Below are positions 34,976 through 43,404 of a stretch of 64,000 nt of DNA, piece after piece. A program made the position numbers and the translations under genes. Under the pieces are notes generated by a model. That model saw nothing but the letters and a program-made list of their open reading frames with translations. It did not search any database and was not told the DNA's origin. Positions within the stretch are counted from its first letter, which is position 1. Every line of letters starts with the position of its first letter. Source of the stretch: Colenecus sp045534785 (GTDB taxonomy: Bacteria; Bacteroidota; Bacteroidia; Bacteroidales; Bacteroidaceae); NCBI GenBank assembly GCA_045534785.1, contig JAZSKJ010000020.1:1-64000 (forward strand). The letters run 5' to 3'.

Positions 34976-37318
34976 TTATTCTTTCTGTAATGCCTCTGCG
35001 GGGTTTGCATTGGCCGCTTTCCAGCTTTGGAGCGTAACTACAGTTACGGTAATAGCTGCAACAACCAGCAGCGCTACGATGAATATCCACACATGTATTG
35101 GAGCCTGATAGGCAAAACCCTTTCGCCAAACAGTCATCAGCCAATAAGCTACGGGGGCTGCTATCACGAAACTTGCACCAGCCATAATGAGGTATTTCTT
35201 GTTGATCATCTTCAAGATGCTGCCTACCGTGGCGCCGTTGACGCGCCGCACGGCAATCTCTTTGCGGAGGAACTGCGTCTCAAAGAACACCAGGCCGATG
35301 ATGCCGATGATAGCAATCAGCAGGGCTACAAAAGAGGCGATGGTGATCAGCTTTCCAAACGACTGCTCGCTCTGGTACATATTTTCGATCCATTCATCCA
35401 GATGACGCACACTTACCTGGTCCGGCTCGCGGGTAGGGTCAAAGGCACAGACCGCTTCTTTGATATAATTGGAGATTTCCTTGAAGTCGCTCTCTGGAGC
35501 AGTCTTGACATACATCACGCCGAAGTTTCTCCACTGTGTCTTACCCCAGATCAAAAGTACAAGAGGCCCCATCGCGTGCTGCAGGCTTTTGAAGTTGAAA
35601 TCTTTTACGATACCCACAATCTCAGTATTGTCCACATGGCCGCCCACTTGGCTGCCGACATGGTATTGCGGGAACATATTGATGAAAGTCTCGTTGGCGA
35701 TAAAAACACCTGTCTCGCTCTGGTTGTCAGACTCTCGGAAATCCCGTCCATCAATAATCTGAAGGTTGAAGAAGCGCACAAAGTCATCAGTTACCGGCAG
35801 CACCTCCATAAATATCTGCTTGCCGTCATCTCCGGTACGTCCCCAGCCCATCTTCTGGTCTGAAACGATGAGATTGTCGGAGAAGGTCACATCCGTAATG
35901 GACGGGTTCTGCAGCAACTTGTCTTTCAGCGGCTCATGTGCGGCACCGGCATAATAGCCACACCATACCTGCAGGATATTCTCCTGCGGGAAGCCCATGT
36001 CTTTGCTCATCATGAACTTGGTCTGCACATGAACATACAGCGCCATCAGGATGAAAATGAACGACAATACGAACTGAAGGCTCACCAGGACATTGCGCAA
36101 CATCTTTCCCTTCACGCTCATTGCGTAAGACCCTTTCAGCACAAGCGCAGCGGGCTGGGCCGTGGAATAGAGCGCCGGAGCGATACCGGCGACCACGGCA
36201 GAGAACAGTGCGATGCCGAGCATCAGAATCAGGATGCCGATATTATCCTTCAGGGCGATACTATCTGATACATACGATGCCCAGGACGTTCCGGCGATGA
36301 CATGCATGATGAGAGCAGCAATGGCGAAGGCCACCAAAGCAATCAATCCGGCATGCATCAGTTGGCGTCCAATCAATGAACCTCGGCCTTCTCCCAGTAC
36401 CTTGCGGGTATTGATGTTCTTGATTCGGAAAGGAATCTCGGCGAAAGCAAAGTTGATGAAATTGATGATGGCGATGATAATCAGCAGGATGGCAATCGCG
36501 GCCAGCGTAACGGTAATCGCTTTGTTGGCACTGGGAACATTTGCCCTCACATCCCTTTCGAAGTGGGCTTCGTGTATTTGGGAGATCCTGAATCCGTTGC
36601 GGTATTCGGCCCGTGTTTCTTCTTCGGATGATATGTATTCCCCGAGAGCCGAATATATCGCGTCCTCTGTCTCCTTAGCCATGGACGGGTCCTTCAATTT
36701 CAGATAGGCGGCATAGGACCATTCACTGAAGTTATCAAGATCGTTATCTCCCAAGTCCAGGAGCATGCCGATATGCGCACTGAAATTCCGCGGAGTGTTC
36801 CTGAAGACACCGATGATGCGTCGGGACCCGTCACTTCCGTTTTCCAGGATCTTTCCGATAGCACTCTCCTCGCCGAATATCATTTTTGCAAAGGCTTCGT
36901 TGAGCACACACGTCTGGGCTGCGTCAAACTCCTTGGCCGATCCTTCCACCCATTCCACCGGGAAGACTGAGAAAAAAGAGGAATCCACGCAGGCCATTGG
37001 GATGGTGATGGGGCTTTCCCGGTCTCCTTCCTTGTACAGCACGTCATCTCCTAAAGGTTTCCAGGTGCACACGGCCTCAATATTCGGGCTGGCATCACGA
37101 GTCATTTCAATAAACGGCCTGCCTATGTGGGTGCTAAACAGCCCATGATCCATCCAATTGTTCTCCAGGCGGAACACCTGCCCGTGTCCTTCAAAGTTGG
37201 CGTCATAGGTCGTATCCCAGCGCACCTGTACCATCAGGATCATTGCCGCCGCGAAAGCGACGCTCATTCCCAGGATGTTGATCAGCGTGGAAACGCCTGT
37301 CTTTCTGAATACTTTCAT
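34976..37318 (-). CDS. MacB/FtsX-type ABC transporter permease (first of two)
   Basis: A 780-residue protein with the same duplicated layout as the permease at 31868-34243: an N-terminal helix (VSTLINILGMSVAFAAAMILMVQV), a periplasmic domain, three helices (VTLAAIAILLIIIAIINFINFAFAEI onward), a second periplasmic domain and three C-terminal helices ending NPAEALQKE. The two differ strongly in sequence, so the pair probably works as a heterodimer with the shared ATPase. It starts 3 bp after the adaptor gene. Confidence 0.9.
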   Translation of the reverse strand: MKVFRKTGVSTLINILGMSVAFAAAMILMVQVRWDTTYDANFEGHGQVFRLENNWMDHGLFSTHIGRPFIEMTRDASPNIEAVCTWKPLGDDVLYKEGDRESPITIPMACVDSSFFSVFPVEWVEGSAKEFDAAQTCVLNEAFAKMIFGEESAIGKILENGSDGSRRIIGVFRNTPRNFSAHIGMLLDLGDNDLDNFSEWSYAAYLKLKDPSMAKETEDAIYSALGEYISSEEETRAEYRNGFRISQIHEAHFERDVRANVPSANKAITVTLAAIAILLIIIAIINFINFAFAEIPFRIKNINTRKVLGEGRGSLIGRQLMHAGLIALVAFAIAALIMHVIAGTSWASYVSDSIALKDNIGILILMLGIALFSAVVAGIAPALYSTAQPAALVLKGSYAMSVKGKMLRNVLVSLQFVLSFIFILMALYVHVQTKFMMSKDMGFPQENILQVWCGYYAGAAHEPLKDKLLQNPSITDVTFSDNLIVSDQKMGWGRTGDDGKQIFMEVLPVTDDFVRFFNLQIIDGRDFRESDNQSETGVFIANETFINMFPQYHVGSQVGGHVDNTEIVGIVKDFNFKSLQHAMGPLVLLIWGKTQWRNFGVMYVKTAPESDFKEISNYIKEAVCAFDPTREPDQVSVRHLDEWIENMYQSEQSFGKLITIASFVALLIAIIGIIGLVFFETQFLRKEIAVRRVNGATVGSILKMINKKYLIMAGASFVIAAPVAYWLMTVWRKGFAYQAPIHVWIFIVALLVVAAITVTVVTLQSWKAANANPAEALQKE

Positions 37319-37321
37319 AAT

Positions 37322-38578
37322 TTAAAATACCAATACATCACTATCACCGAATGTGTCATATCCGGAGGTTATCACTTTCTCACCAGGCTGCAGGCCCTCA
37401 AGCACCTCGTAGTACTGGGGGTTCTGGCGGCCTATGCGTATTTCTCTCCTGACGGCCTTGGTGCCATCCTTGTTAACCACATATATCCACTTTCCGCCGG
37501 TCTTCTGGTAGAAGGTTCCGCGCGGTATGATTATAGCCTCTTCGGGCTGGCCCAGCTGCAGGTTCAGGTAGTAGGTCTGGCCGGCGCGGATGTTATCGGG
37601 CTGCTGGCCGGAGAACTTGAAATCAGCCTTGAACTTGCCGTCACGTACCTCAGGGTAGACCTTGCGGATTACTGTTGAATAGGTATCGCCCTGACGCTCA
37701 AAAGTAGCCTCAAGACCTGAAACCACACGGTCTATGTAGTGCTCGTCTATCTGGGCCTCTACCTTATATACACCTACGCTGTTTATCTGGCCTATCTTGG
37801 TGCCGCTGGCTATGCTTTGGCCAAGCACTACATCAAGCAGGCCAAGCTCTCCGTCTATGGGAGCTTTTACTATCAGGTTGCTCTTGCGCTTGCGTATCAT
37901 CTGCATATTGAGCTGCATGTTCTCCAGAGACTCTTCCATTCGGTCTATCTGTGTGCCGCGGAAAAGGCTGTCCTGGCGCGAACGCTCATCTATAAGTTCA
38001 TATTTCTGCTGAGCAAGGCGGTAATCCTCCTGGGCCTTAAGATACTCCTCACGGGCAATGAGCTTATCCTCATAAAGCGATTTCTGCTGCTCGTAAGCAC
38101 GGCGCAGACGATCCACCTGCGTGCCGTATTCCAACTGGTTCTGGCGCACGTCAAGTTTCTGCTGTTCCATCTGTATCTGTGTGTTGCGCAGTATGTTCTC
38201 CTTCTCGGCAAGCTCGGCCTCAGAGTTCAGGATCTGCAGGTCAAGGTTATCATTTGAGAGAACCAGTATGGCATCGCCGGCCTTGACTGGTGAGCCCTCC
38301 TCAATGAGTATCTCCTGTACTATACCGCCCTCCTGGGGGCTGAGTTGTATGGTGGTCATGGGCTGTACACGACCGCTTATGCGGATGTAGTCATTGAACT
38401 CACCCTTACGTGCTTGGGATATGGTAACAGTATCCTTTGATATGCGCAGTGTCTTGTCATTGGGGCGTGCAATCAGGTAGATGATAAACGCCACAAACAG
38501 GGTGCCCAGCCAGTACGGCAGCGCTCTCTTAGTGAAAGCGGCCCCGAAACCTTTCTTACGTTCTATTATCCTGTCCAT
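37322..38578 (-). CDS. Periplasmic adaptor (HlyD/MacA-type membrane fusion protein)
   Basis: A 418-residue adaptor bridging the inner-membrane permease and the TolC channel. One N-terminal membrane anchor (about 17-40, RALPYWLGTLFVAFIIYLIARP) is followed by a barrel-sandwich half (GRVQPMTTIQLSPQEGGIVQEILIEEGSPVKAGDAIL). A long coiled-coil hairpin covers about 115-215 (AELAEKENILRNTQIQMEQQ onward). The second lipoyl half, beta-barrel and membrane-proximal domains complete it. It is 20 bp after tolC and 3 bp before the permease gene. Confidence 0.92.
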   Translation of the reverse strand: MDRIIERKKGFGAAFTKRALPYWLGTLFVAFIIYLIARPNDKTLRISKDTVTISQARKGEFNDYIRISGRVQPMTTIQLSPQEGGIVQEILIEEGSPVKAGDAILVLSNDNLDLQILNSEAELAEKENILRNTQIQMEQQKLDVRQNQLEYGTQVDRLRRAYEQQKSLYEDKLIAREEYLKAQEDYRLAQQKYELIDERSRQDSLFRGTQIDRMEESLENMQLNMQMIRKRKSNLIVKAPIDGELGLLDVVLGQSIASGTKIGQINSVGVYKVEAQIDEHYIDRVVSGLEATFERQGDTYSTVIRKVYPEVRDGKFKADFKFSGQQPDNIRAGQTYYLNLQLGQPEEAIIIPRGTFYQKTGGKWIYVVNKDGTKAVRREIRIGRQNPQYYEVLEGLQPGEKVITSGYDTFGDSDVLVF

Positions 38579-38598
38579 ATTGTGTTGTTTTTATCTTA

Positions 38599-39930
38599 CT
38601 ATTTATTCTGGTCAATATAATCAACGCCCTCATAATATCTTACTACACTCTGTTTGATGAGCAGTTTGAAAAGAGAGTTCATGAGGTCGGCCTTAGACTT
38701 GAGCAATGCATCATTTATAGCCCTGAACTCAAGTTGCGACACCAGCCCCTGCTCAAGTTTCTTAAGGTTCAGGCGATAGGCCTCCTCCTGAATGTCAGCC
38801 TTACCGGCAGCCTGACGATAGGCCTCAATGGCACCCTCGCAGTCTTGTGTGGCGCGGCGGTACTCCTGCTCTATCTCACGGCATTTCTGCTCTTTCTCGG
38901 CCTGGGCTACTGTCAGTGCGTTACGCTTACGTGCCACCGTGGAGTGTTTCTGCAGTCTGTCAAACAGAGGGATGGAAAGCGAAAGCTGCACGTACTCACC
39001 GCTGTTGTTGCGGAACTGCTCTGCAAATGGTGCCGTTGTGCTGCCGTCCATGGTAAAGTAGTTGGTGTTCCAACCGGCATAGAGTGAGAGCTTGGGAAAC
39101 AGCTGCCAGCGTGCTGTGCTGAGTTCCCTCTGGCTGTTAAGCAGGTTTGCTGCAGCAATCCTGTAGTCCGGATTGTTTTCAAGTGCTGCGTCAGAGAATT
39201 CAAATGCCATATCCTGCAACTTATCCGGAAGAGGAAGGACCGTATCTATAAGGAGCGGTCTGTCATCAGGCCAGAACATCAGGTCAGAGAGTATGGTGAG
39301 CTGGTCACGGCTCATGTTACGGGCATTGACCAACTCATATTCTGAGTCTGCCAAATCAGACTCTGCCTGGATGACATCGGCATATCCTTTCTGTCCAAGC
39401 TGCTCCTGACGGTGTATCTTGTCAAGCATGGTCCGGACGGTATTTACGCGCTCCTGATATATCGATGCGAGGCGAGAATAATAGACTGCGTTGTAGTATG
39501 CCTCCATCACCGCCAGACAGATATCGGCCTGGGACTGCCTTTCCTGTGACTGGGATATGTCAAGTCCGGTCTTGGAGATACGCATGTTGTTGACGGCACT
39601 GAAACCGTCAAAAAGGATGATGCCGGCACTTATGCCGTAGCTGTTATGAAATGATGTCTGGTTGAAATAGGTGTTGGTCTGCGGGTCTATGCTGCGGCCA
39701 AAGTTATAGTAGGCGTAGCTGTCGGCGCTGATGGACGGCATGAATGCCCTGAGCACGGCATCACGCCGTGCAATACGGGCATCAGCGGACTGGGCGTTCC
39801 GTATCCGGACCTTGGTGGAGTTTGATATGGCATATTCCATACAGTCCTTAAGGCCCATGACCTGTCCGTGAAGGCTTACGGAACCGCCAGCCGCCATAAC
39901 TATCGTCAAACAAAAAAGTCTCAGGTTCAT
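38599..39930 (-). CDS. TolC-family outer membrane efflux channel
   Basis: About 443 residues from the ATG at 39930, which opens the signal peptide MNLRLFCLTIVMAAGGSVSLHGQ; an in-frame ATG at 39984 would lie within the sigma-54 promoter and is rejected. The two-fold TolC repeat is visible: MGLKDCMEYAISNSTKVRIRNAQ and FSDAALENNPDYRIAAANLLNSQ each start a long alpha-hairpin. It is the first gene of the export operon tolC-adaptor-permease-ATPase-permease, transcribed from the promoter at 39969-39983. Confidence 0.92.
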   Translation of the reverse strand: MNLRLFCLTIVMAAGGSVSLHGQVMGLKDCMEYAISNSTKVRIRNAQSADARIARRDAVLRAFMPSISADSYAYYNFGRSIDPQTNTYFNQTSFHNSYGISAGIILFDGFSAVNNMRISKTGLDISQSQERQSQADICLAVMEAYYNAVYYSRLASIYQERVNTVRTMLDKIHRQEQLGQKGYADVIQAESDLADSEYELVNARNMSRDQLTILSDLMFWPDDRPLLIDTVLPLPDKLQDMAFEFSDAALENNPDYRIAAANLLNSQRELSTARWQLFPKLSLYAGWNTNYFTMDGSTTAPFAEQFRNNSGEYVQLSLSIPLFDRLQKHSTVARKRNALTVAQAEKEQKCREIEQEYRRATQDCEGAIEAYRQAAGKADIQEEAYRLNLKKLEQGLVSQLEFRAINDALLKSKADLMNSLFKLLIKQSVVRYYEGVDYIDQNK

Positions 39931-39943
39931 AGTAAAGTCACGT

Positions 39944-40074
39944 TGTAAACATTTACACCATTTACAATGCAACCTCCGTGCCAAAAATGTAAAACGCTGA
40001 TTTACAGCATTGTTCCCATTTTGGCAAAGTGTAAAGAAGTGTAAAGCTTTACACTTTTGTGTAAACCCTTTACA
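39944..40074. promoter_or_regulatory. Array of TGTAAA/TTTACA sites around the sigma-54 promoter
   Basis: Ten hexamers occur in about 130 bp. TGTAAA is at 39944, 39988, 40030, 40040 and 40060; TTTACA is at 39952, 39961, 40001, 40048 and 40069. They pair into palindromes with spacers of 2, 7, 2 and 3 bp. The best is a perfect 20-bp palindrome, AAGTGTAAAGCTTTACACTT, at 40037-40056, centred roughly 75-80 bp upstream of the -12 element. These are the expected enhancer sites for the adjacent NtrC-type regulator; a pair at 39944-39957 overlaps the start point. Confidence 0.75.
39969..39983 (-). promoter_or_regulatory. Sigma-54 promoter TGGCACG-N4-TTGC of the export operon
   Basis: On the minus strand the sequence reads TGGCACGGAGGTTGCATT. 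It matches the -24/-12 consensus TGGCACR-N4-TTGCW at every defined position. The -12 GC is at 39969-39970, about 39 nt before the tolC-family start. The upstream neighbour encodes an NtrC-type activator, and hexamer repeats surround the promoter. Confidence 0.88.
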
Positions 40075-40082
40075 CTAAAGAA

Positions 40083-40955
40083 TCAACGGAAAATAAGTGT
40101 GAAAACAGTGGCAGTGGAGTCACTGCGGGTGAGCTCTATGCTGCCGTTGTGGTTGCGCATTATCTGACGCGATATGCTGAGGCCTATGCCGCTGCCTTTT
40201 TTCTTGGTGGTAAAGAACGGCACGAATATCTGCTCCTGGCTCTCGGGGGATATGGGTTGGCCGTTGTTGGCCACATTGAGTATGACCTCATCCTCAAGTC
40301 CCATACTACCTGTGATTGTTATTTCTGATGCGCCGGCCTGTACGGCGTTCTTGACAAGGTTTATCAGGATCTGGGAAATCTGCCCTTCATCGGCATAAAT
40401 CATAAGGTCCGGTTCCTGTGCCTGGAACTTGCATGTGACGCCCTCCGGAGTCATCTCATTGCCCAATGCGAACACCTTATTGATAAGTTCCTCTACCATT
40501 ATGGCCTTGCGCACCGGACGTGCCACACCGCTAAGCTGTCGGTAGGTCTCTACAAACTTTATAAGGTTCTTGGAGGATGACGAAATGGTTTCAAGACCGG
40601 CCTTTACGTCAAGTTCACTATGGCCGTTCTCATCCATTGACTTGGAGAGCGTATCACTGAGTGATGCCACAGGCGATATGGTGTTCATTATCTCATGAGT
40701 GAGCACCCTGATAAGCTTGGTCCAGGAGTCCTGCTCATGCTGCTGCCGCTGCTGCTCAAATATGGTACGAATGCGGTTGAGGGTACGGTTGAAGCGGTTC
40801 TTGTCACGGAAAGAGAAGTTTAGTTCACCATCCTCAAGGGCATCCATCATATAGGCCACCTTGCGGCGGTCACTACGACGGGTGAGTATGACCGCTATCA
40901 CTGCGGTAATAACCACTGCGGCCAGTACAATCAATATGACGGTCCACGTGGTCAT
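40083..40955 (-). CDS. Sensor histidine kinase lacking a periplasmic sensor domain
   Basis: About 291 residues from the ATG at 40955, which shares one base with the regulator stop (TGATG); the longer in-frame version reads into the regulator gene. One N-terminal helix (4-25, VILIVLAAVVITAVIAVIL) is followed by a cytoplasmic linker, the dimerisation/phosphoacceptor domain with His87 in LTHEIMNTISPV, and an ATPase domain (NLVKNAVQ, VANNGQPIS, GSGIGLSIS). With one helix and no extracytoplasmic domain, it may sense a membrane or cytoplasmic signal. It is the partner of the NtrC-type regulator just upstream. Confidence 0.9.
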   Translation of the reverse strand: MTTWTVILIVLAAVVITAVIAVILTRRSDRRKVAYMMDALEDGELNFSFRDKNRFNRTLNRIRTIFEQQRQQHEQDSWTKLIRVLTHEIMNTISPVASLSDTLSKSMDENGHSELDVKAGLETISSSSKNLIKFVETYRQLSGVARPVRKAIMVEELINKVFALGNEMTPEGVTCKFQAQEPDLMIYADEGQISQILINLVKNAVQAGASEITITGSMGLEDEVILNVANNGQPISPESQEQIFVPFFTTKKKGSGIGLSISRQIMRNHNGSIELTRSDSTATVFTLIFR

Positions 40956-42292
40956 CAGAGTCCGTACTTTTTGAGTTTGGCGTAGAATGTGGGACGGCTC
41001 ACGCCAAGCATCTTGGCTGCTGCCGAAATATTTCCGCGGCACTGGGCCATAGCATCACGGACAAGACGCTCCTCATCATATCCATCGGGCATGGAGTCAC
41101 GCAGAGTCCCTGCAAGGGCCTGCGATGTCTCAAAACCTATGTCTTTACGTACAAGCAAGCTACCATCGGACAGGATAACGGCTTTCTCTATGCAGTTCTG
41201 GAGTTCCCGGATATTACCGCTCCAGCTATGGGCCATAAGCGCAGCCTGTGCCGATGCATCTATACCCTCAAGAGGACGGTGATATTTCTCTGCGTATCTT
41301 TTAAGAAAACGCATAGCCAGAGGGATTATGTCCTCCTTACGTTCCCTAAGCGGGGGAAGTTCTATGTGAACTGTGTTTATCCTATAGTAAAGGTCCTCAC
41401 GGAAACGGCCTTCACGAACCAAACGGCCCAGGTCTGTGTTTGTGGCGCAGATAAGCCTTATATCAACCGGTATTGGCTCTGTTCCACCCACCCTGACTAT
41501 GCTGCGGTTCTGTATGGCACGCAACAGCTTGGCCTGCAGATGCAGTGGTATATTGCCTATCTCATCAAGAAACAGAGTACCGCCGTCGGCCTGCTCAAAC
41601 TTTCCCGCATGATCGGCATGGGCATCGGTGAAAGCGCCTTTCACATGACCGAACAACTCGCTCTCAAACAGCGTTTCTGTTATTGCTCCGGCATCGACGG
41701 CAACCATGGGCTTGCCATTTCTTAAACTTGCCTCATGTATCTCACGAGCCAGGACATCCTTACCGGTTCCGTTCTCTCCGGTTATGAGCACCGTGGCATC
41801 GGTAGGTGCAATCTTTTCAAGCTGATGCTTTATCTCAAGCATTCTTGGGGATTCACCCCAATACATATCCGTACCTGTGGTGACCGATGGCTTTGTAACC
41901 TTGCGGCTCTTGTCAAGGGCGGATTTGAGCACAGTAACAAGCTTGTCATTATCCCAGGGCTTAACAATGAAATCAAACGCGCCGCGTTTCATGCCCTCTA
42001 CGGCCAACTGCACATCGGCGTACGCAGTGAAAAGGACCACCTCAATATCAGGAGCTATGCGCTTTATCTCATTTATCCAATAGAGGCCTTCATTACCTGT
42101 ATTGATGTCGGTATTGAAGTTCATGTCAAGCAGGATAACATCTGGGCGGAATGTGCCTATGGTGCTGACCAGCTGTACGGGTGAAGGTATGGTCATTACC
42201 TCACCGAAATGAAGCGGAAGCAGCATCTCAAGCGCTTTGCGTATACCTGCGTTGTCATCGACAACCAGTACTTTTCCTTTCCTAATACTCAT
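40955..42292 (-). CDS. NtrC-family sigma-54-dependent response regulator
   Basis: A 445-residue activator. The receiver domain (1-125) has VVDDN and phosphoacceptor Asp56 in ILLDMNF, with KPWDN near its end. The AAA+ domain has Walker A GENGTGKDVLA, a sigma-54-contact loop reading GAFTDA in place of the common GAFTGA, Walker B GTLFLDEIGN, and RVGGTEPIPVDIRLICATN. The C-terminal HTH_8 helix-turn-helix is NISAAAKMLGVSRPTFYAKLKKYGL. A consensus sigma-54 promoter lies just past the kinase gene, so the export operon is its evident target. Confidence 0.94.
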   Translation of the reverse strand: MSIRKGKVLVVDDNAGIRKALEMLLPLHFGEVMTIPSPVQLVSTIGTFRPDVILLDMNFNTDINTGNEGLYWINEIKRIAPDIEVVLFTAYADVQLAVEGMKRGAFDFIVKPWDNDKLVTVLKSALDKSRKVTKPSVTTGTDMYWGESPRMLEIKHQLEKIAPTDATVLITGENGTGKDVLAREIHEASLRNGKPMVAVDAGAITETLFESELFGHVKGAFTDAHADHAGKFEQADGGTLFLDEIGNIPLHLQAKLLRAIQNRSIVRVGGTEPIPVDIRLICATNTDLGRLVREGRFREDLYYRINTVHIELPPLRERKEDIIPLAMRFLKRYAEKYHRPLEGIDASAQAALMAHSWSGNIRELQNCIEKAVILSDGSLLVRKDIGFETSQALAGTLRDSMPDGYDEERLVRDAMAQCRGNISAAAKMLGVSRPTFYAKLKKYGL

Positions 42293-42295
42293 AGC

Positions 42296-42562
42296 CTACA
42301 AATCAAAACCCTTGTATTCATTAAGCACATCATAGATTCCGTCTTCCGACAGCACTCCGCGCTTCAACCCATTGGGCAGCAGACCCTTCTCATCGGCCTT
42401 GAGGTCATCAAACCACTCCGGACTGCCGTAATAATCATCCAGTTCCATTGCCTGTGGTCCCAGTTCACGCAGACGGGAAATAGCGGTGTTTACCTGAGCG
42501 ATAGCCTCCTTCAGGCTGTCAAGGATTTTCTCCATCTGCTCTATGCGTTCAATTTGAGTCAT
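42296..42562 (-). CDS. DUF4298 family small protein
   Basis: An 88-residue protein with an N-terminal coiled-coil-like helix (IERIEQMEKILDSLKEAIAQVNTAISRL) and a C-terminal part LDDYYGSPEWFDDLKADEKGLLPNGLKRGVLSEDGIYD, the hallmark of DUF4298. No function is established. It lies 3 bp upstream of the NtrC-type regulator on the same strand, so it is probably the first gene of the regulator-kinase unit. A -7 box is 28 nt upstream. Confidence 0.8.
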   Translation of the reverse strand: MTQIERIEQMEKILDSLKEAIAQVNTAISRLRELGPQAMELDDYYGSPEWFDDLKADEKGLLPNGLKRGVLSEDGIYDVLNEYKGFDL

Positions 42563-42590
42563 AATTTGGAATCATCCGGCCTTTATGCGG

Positions 42591-42618
42591 CAAATGTAAT
42601 GAAAAATATCTAACTTTG
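42591..42618. promoter_or_regulatory. Back-to-back divergent -7 boxes TACATTTG (-) and TAACTTTG (+)
   Basis: The minus-strand box (42591-42598) serves the DUF4298/regulator/kinase genes. The plus-strand box (42611-42618) serves the queuosine genes. Only 12 bp separate them, so RNA polymerase cannot occupy both at once. Confidence 0.65.
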
Positions 42619-42627
42619 CGGCCGAGT

Positions 42628-42676
42628 AGCGGGATATACCCGCTGCAAGTGTGCTTGGAACCACTATAAAAACAAG
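42628..42676 (+). promoter_or_regulatory. Probable preQ1-I riboswitch in the leader of the queuosine operon
   Basis: After a leader hairpin (AGCGGG 42628-42633 with CCCGCT 42639-42644) comes a compact H-type pseudoknot. Stem P1 is AGTG 42648-42651 with CACT 42662-42665. The 10-nt loop is TGCTTGGAAC, followed by an A-rich tail ATAAAAACAAG (42666-42676). Loop CTTG (42654-42657) pairs with tail CAAG (42673-42676) to form P2, and a C (42661) sits directly 5' of the second P1 strand, as the ligand-pairing C does in known preQ1-I aptamers. The start codon follows 5 nt later, suggesting translational control. P1 is only 4 bp, which is short. Confidence 0.72.
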
Positions 42677-42681
42677 TAAAA

Positions 42682-43404
42682 ATGACTGAAAACAAAACCC
42701 TTCAGGGGCGGAAGGATGTGTCCGCCACCTTTGTCGTACTGGCAGTTCTGTTCTGCGTCTGCCTTATCACATCAAATCTTTTTGTGCCACGCTTGTGGCG
42801 GGTAGGAAACACTTCGCTCCAGCTATCAGCTGCGGTGATAATATTCCCCATTTCCTACGTAATCAATGACCTGCTTACCGAGGTATATGGCTACCGCCGT
42901 GCCATGTGGGTAATCTGGATGGGATTCGGGCTCAGCGCCTTTGTGGCTGTGGCTGCCCATATAGTTACAATACTGCCGGAGCCTATCTATCCCGACAGCA
43001 GAGAGGTTGCCGACAGTTTCAACCGACTGTTCGGACTTATACCGCGCACTACCATTGCATCCCTGATAGCATTCATACTTGGCTCCCATATTAACGCGTG
43101 GGTGATGTCTGTAATGAAGATAGCCACAAAAGGCCGCGGGTTTGGCTGGCGTGCCATAGTATCCACAATTGCCGGAGAGCTATCGGACTCCATAATTTTC
43201 TATCCGCTGGCTTTCCTGGGCACCATGCCGATAGCAACTATTCTATCCATAGTGCTTACACAGGTTACTGTTAAGACTGTCTATGAGATTATAATCCTGC
43301 CGGTTACAAGCATAATCTCCCGCCGACTCAAGTCAAAAGAAGGTATCGATACCTTTGATTATGACATCAAGTACAATCCGTTTAATCTCAAAACCCAGGA
43401 ATAA
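42682..43404 (+). CDS. Queuosine precursor transporter (YhhQ/VUT family)
   Basis: A 240-residue inner-membrane protein with about six helices (ATFVVLAVLFCVCLITSNLF, LSAAVIIFPISYVINDLLTEVYGY, AMWVIWMGFGLSAFVAVAAHIV). The ISYVINDLLTEVYGYRRA motif is diagnostic of the YhhQ/COG1738 family, which imports queuine, preQ0 or preQ1. It overlaps queF (TAATG), and a preQ1-type aptamer lies immediately upstream, so context and family agree. Confidence 0.92.
   Translation: MTENKTLQGRKDVSATFVVLAVLFCVCLITSNLFVPRLWRVGNTSLQLSAAVIIFPISYVINDLLTEVYGYRRAMWVIWMGFGLSAFVAVAAHIVTILPEPIYPDSREVADSFNRLFGLIPRTTIASLIAFILGSHINAWVMSVMKIATKGRGFGWRAIVSTIAGELSDSIIFYPLAFLGTMPIATILSIVLTQVTVKTVYEIIILPVTSIISRRLKSKEGIDTFDYDIKYNPFNLKTQE

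Noticed and set aside
35027..35863. A 278-codon plus-strand open frame.
   Set aside because: It is antisense to a permease with full family structure; no promoter or domain supports it.
40037..40056. The TGTAAAGCTTTACA palindrome as an intrinsic terminator after the kinase gene.
   Set aside because: The stem is weak and AT-rich, lacks a T run, and belongs to a ten-site hexamer array around a sigma-54 promoter.
42628..42644. The AGCGGG/CCCGCT hairpin as an intrinsic terminator before the queuosine genes.
   Set aside because: It is only 6 bp with no T run and lies 5' of the pseudoknot; it is kept as a leader hairpin of unknown role.
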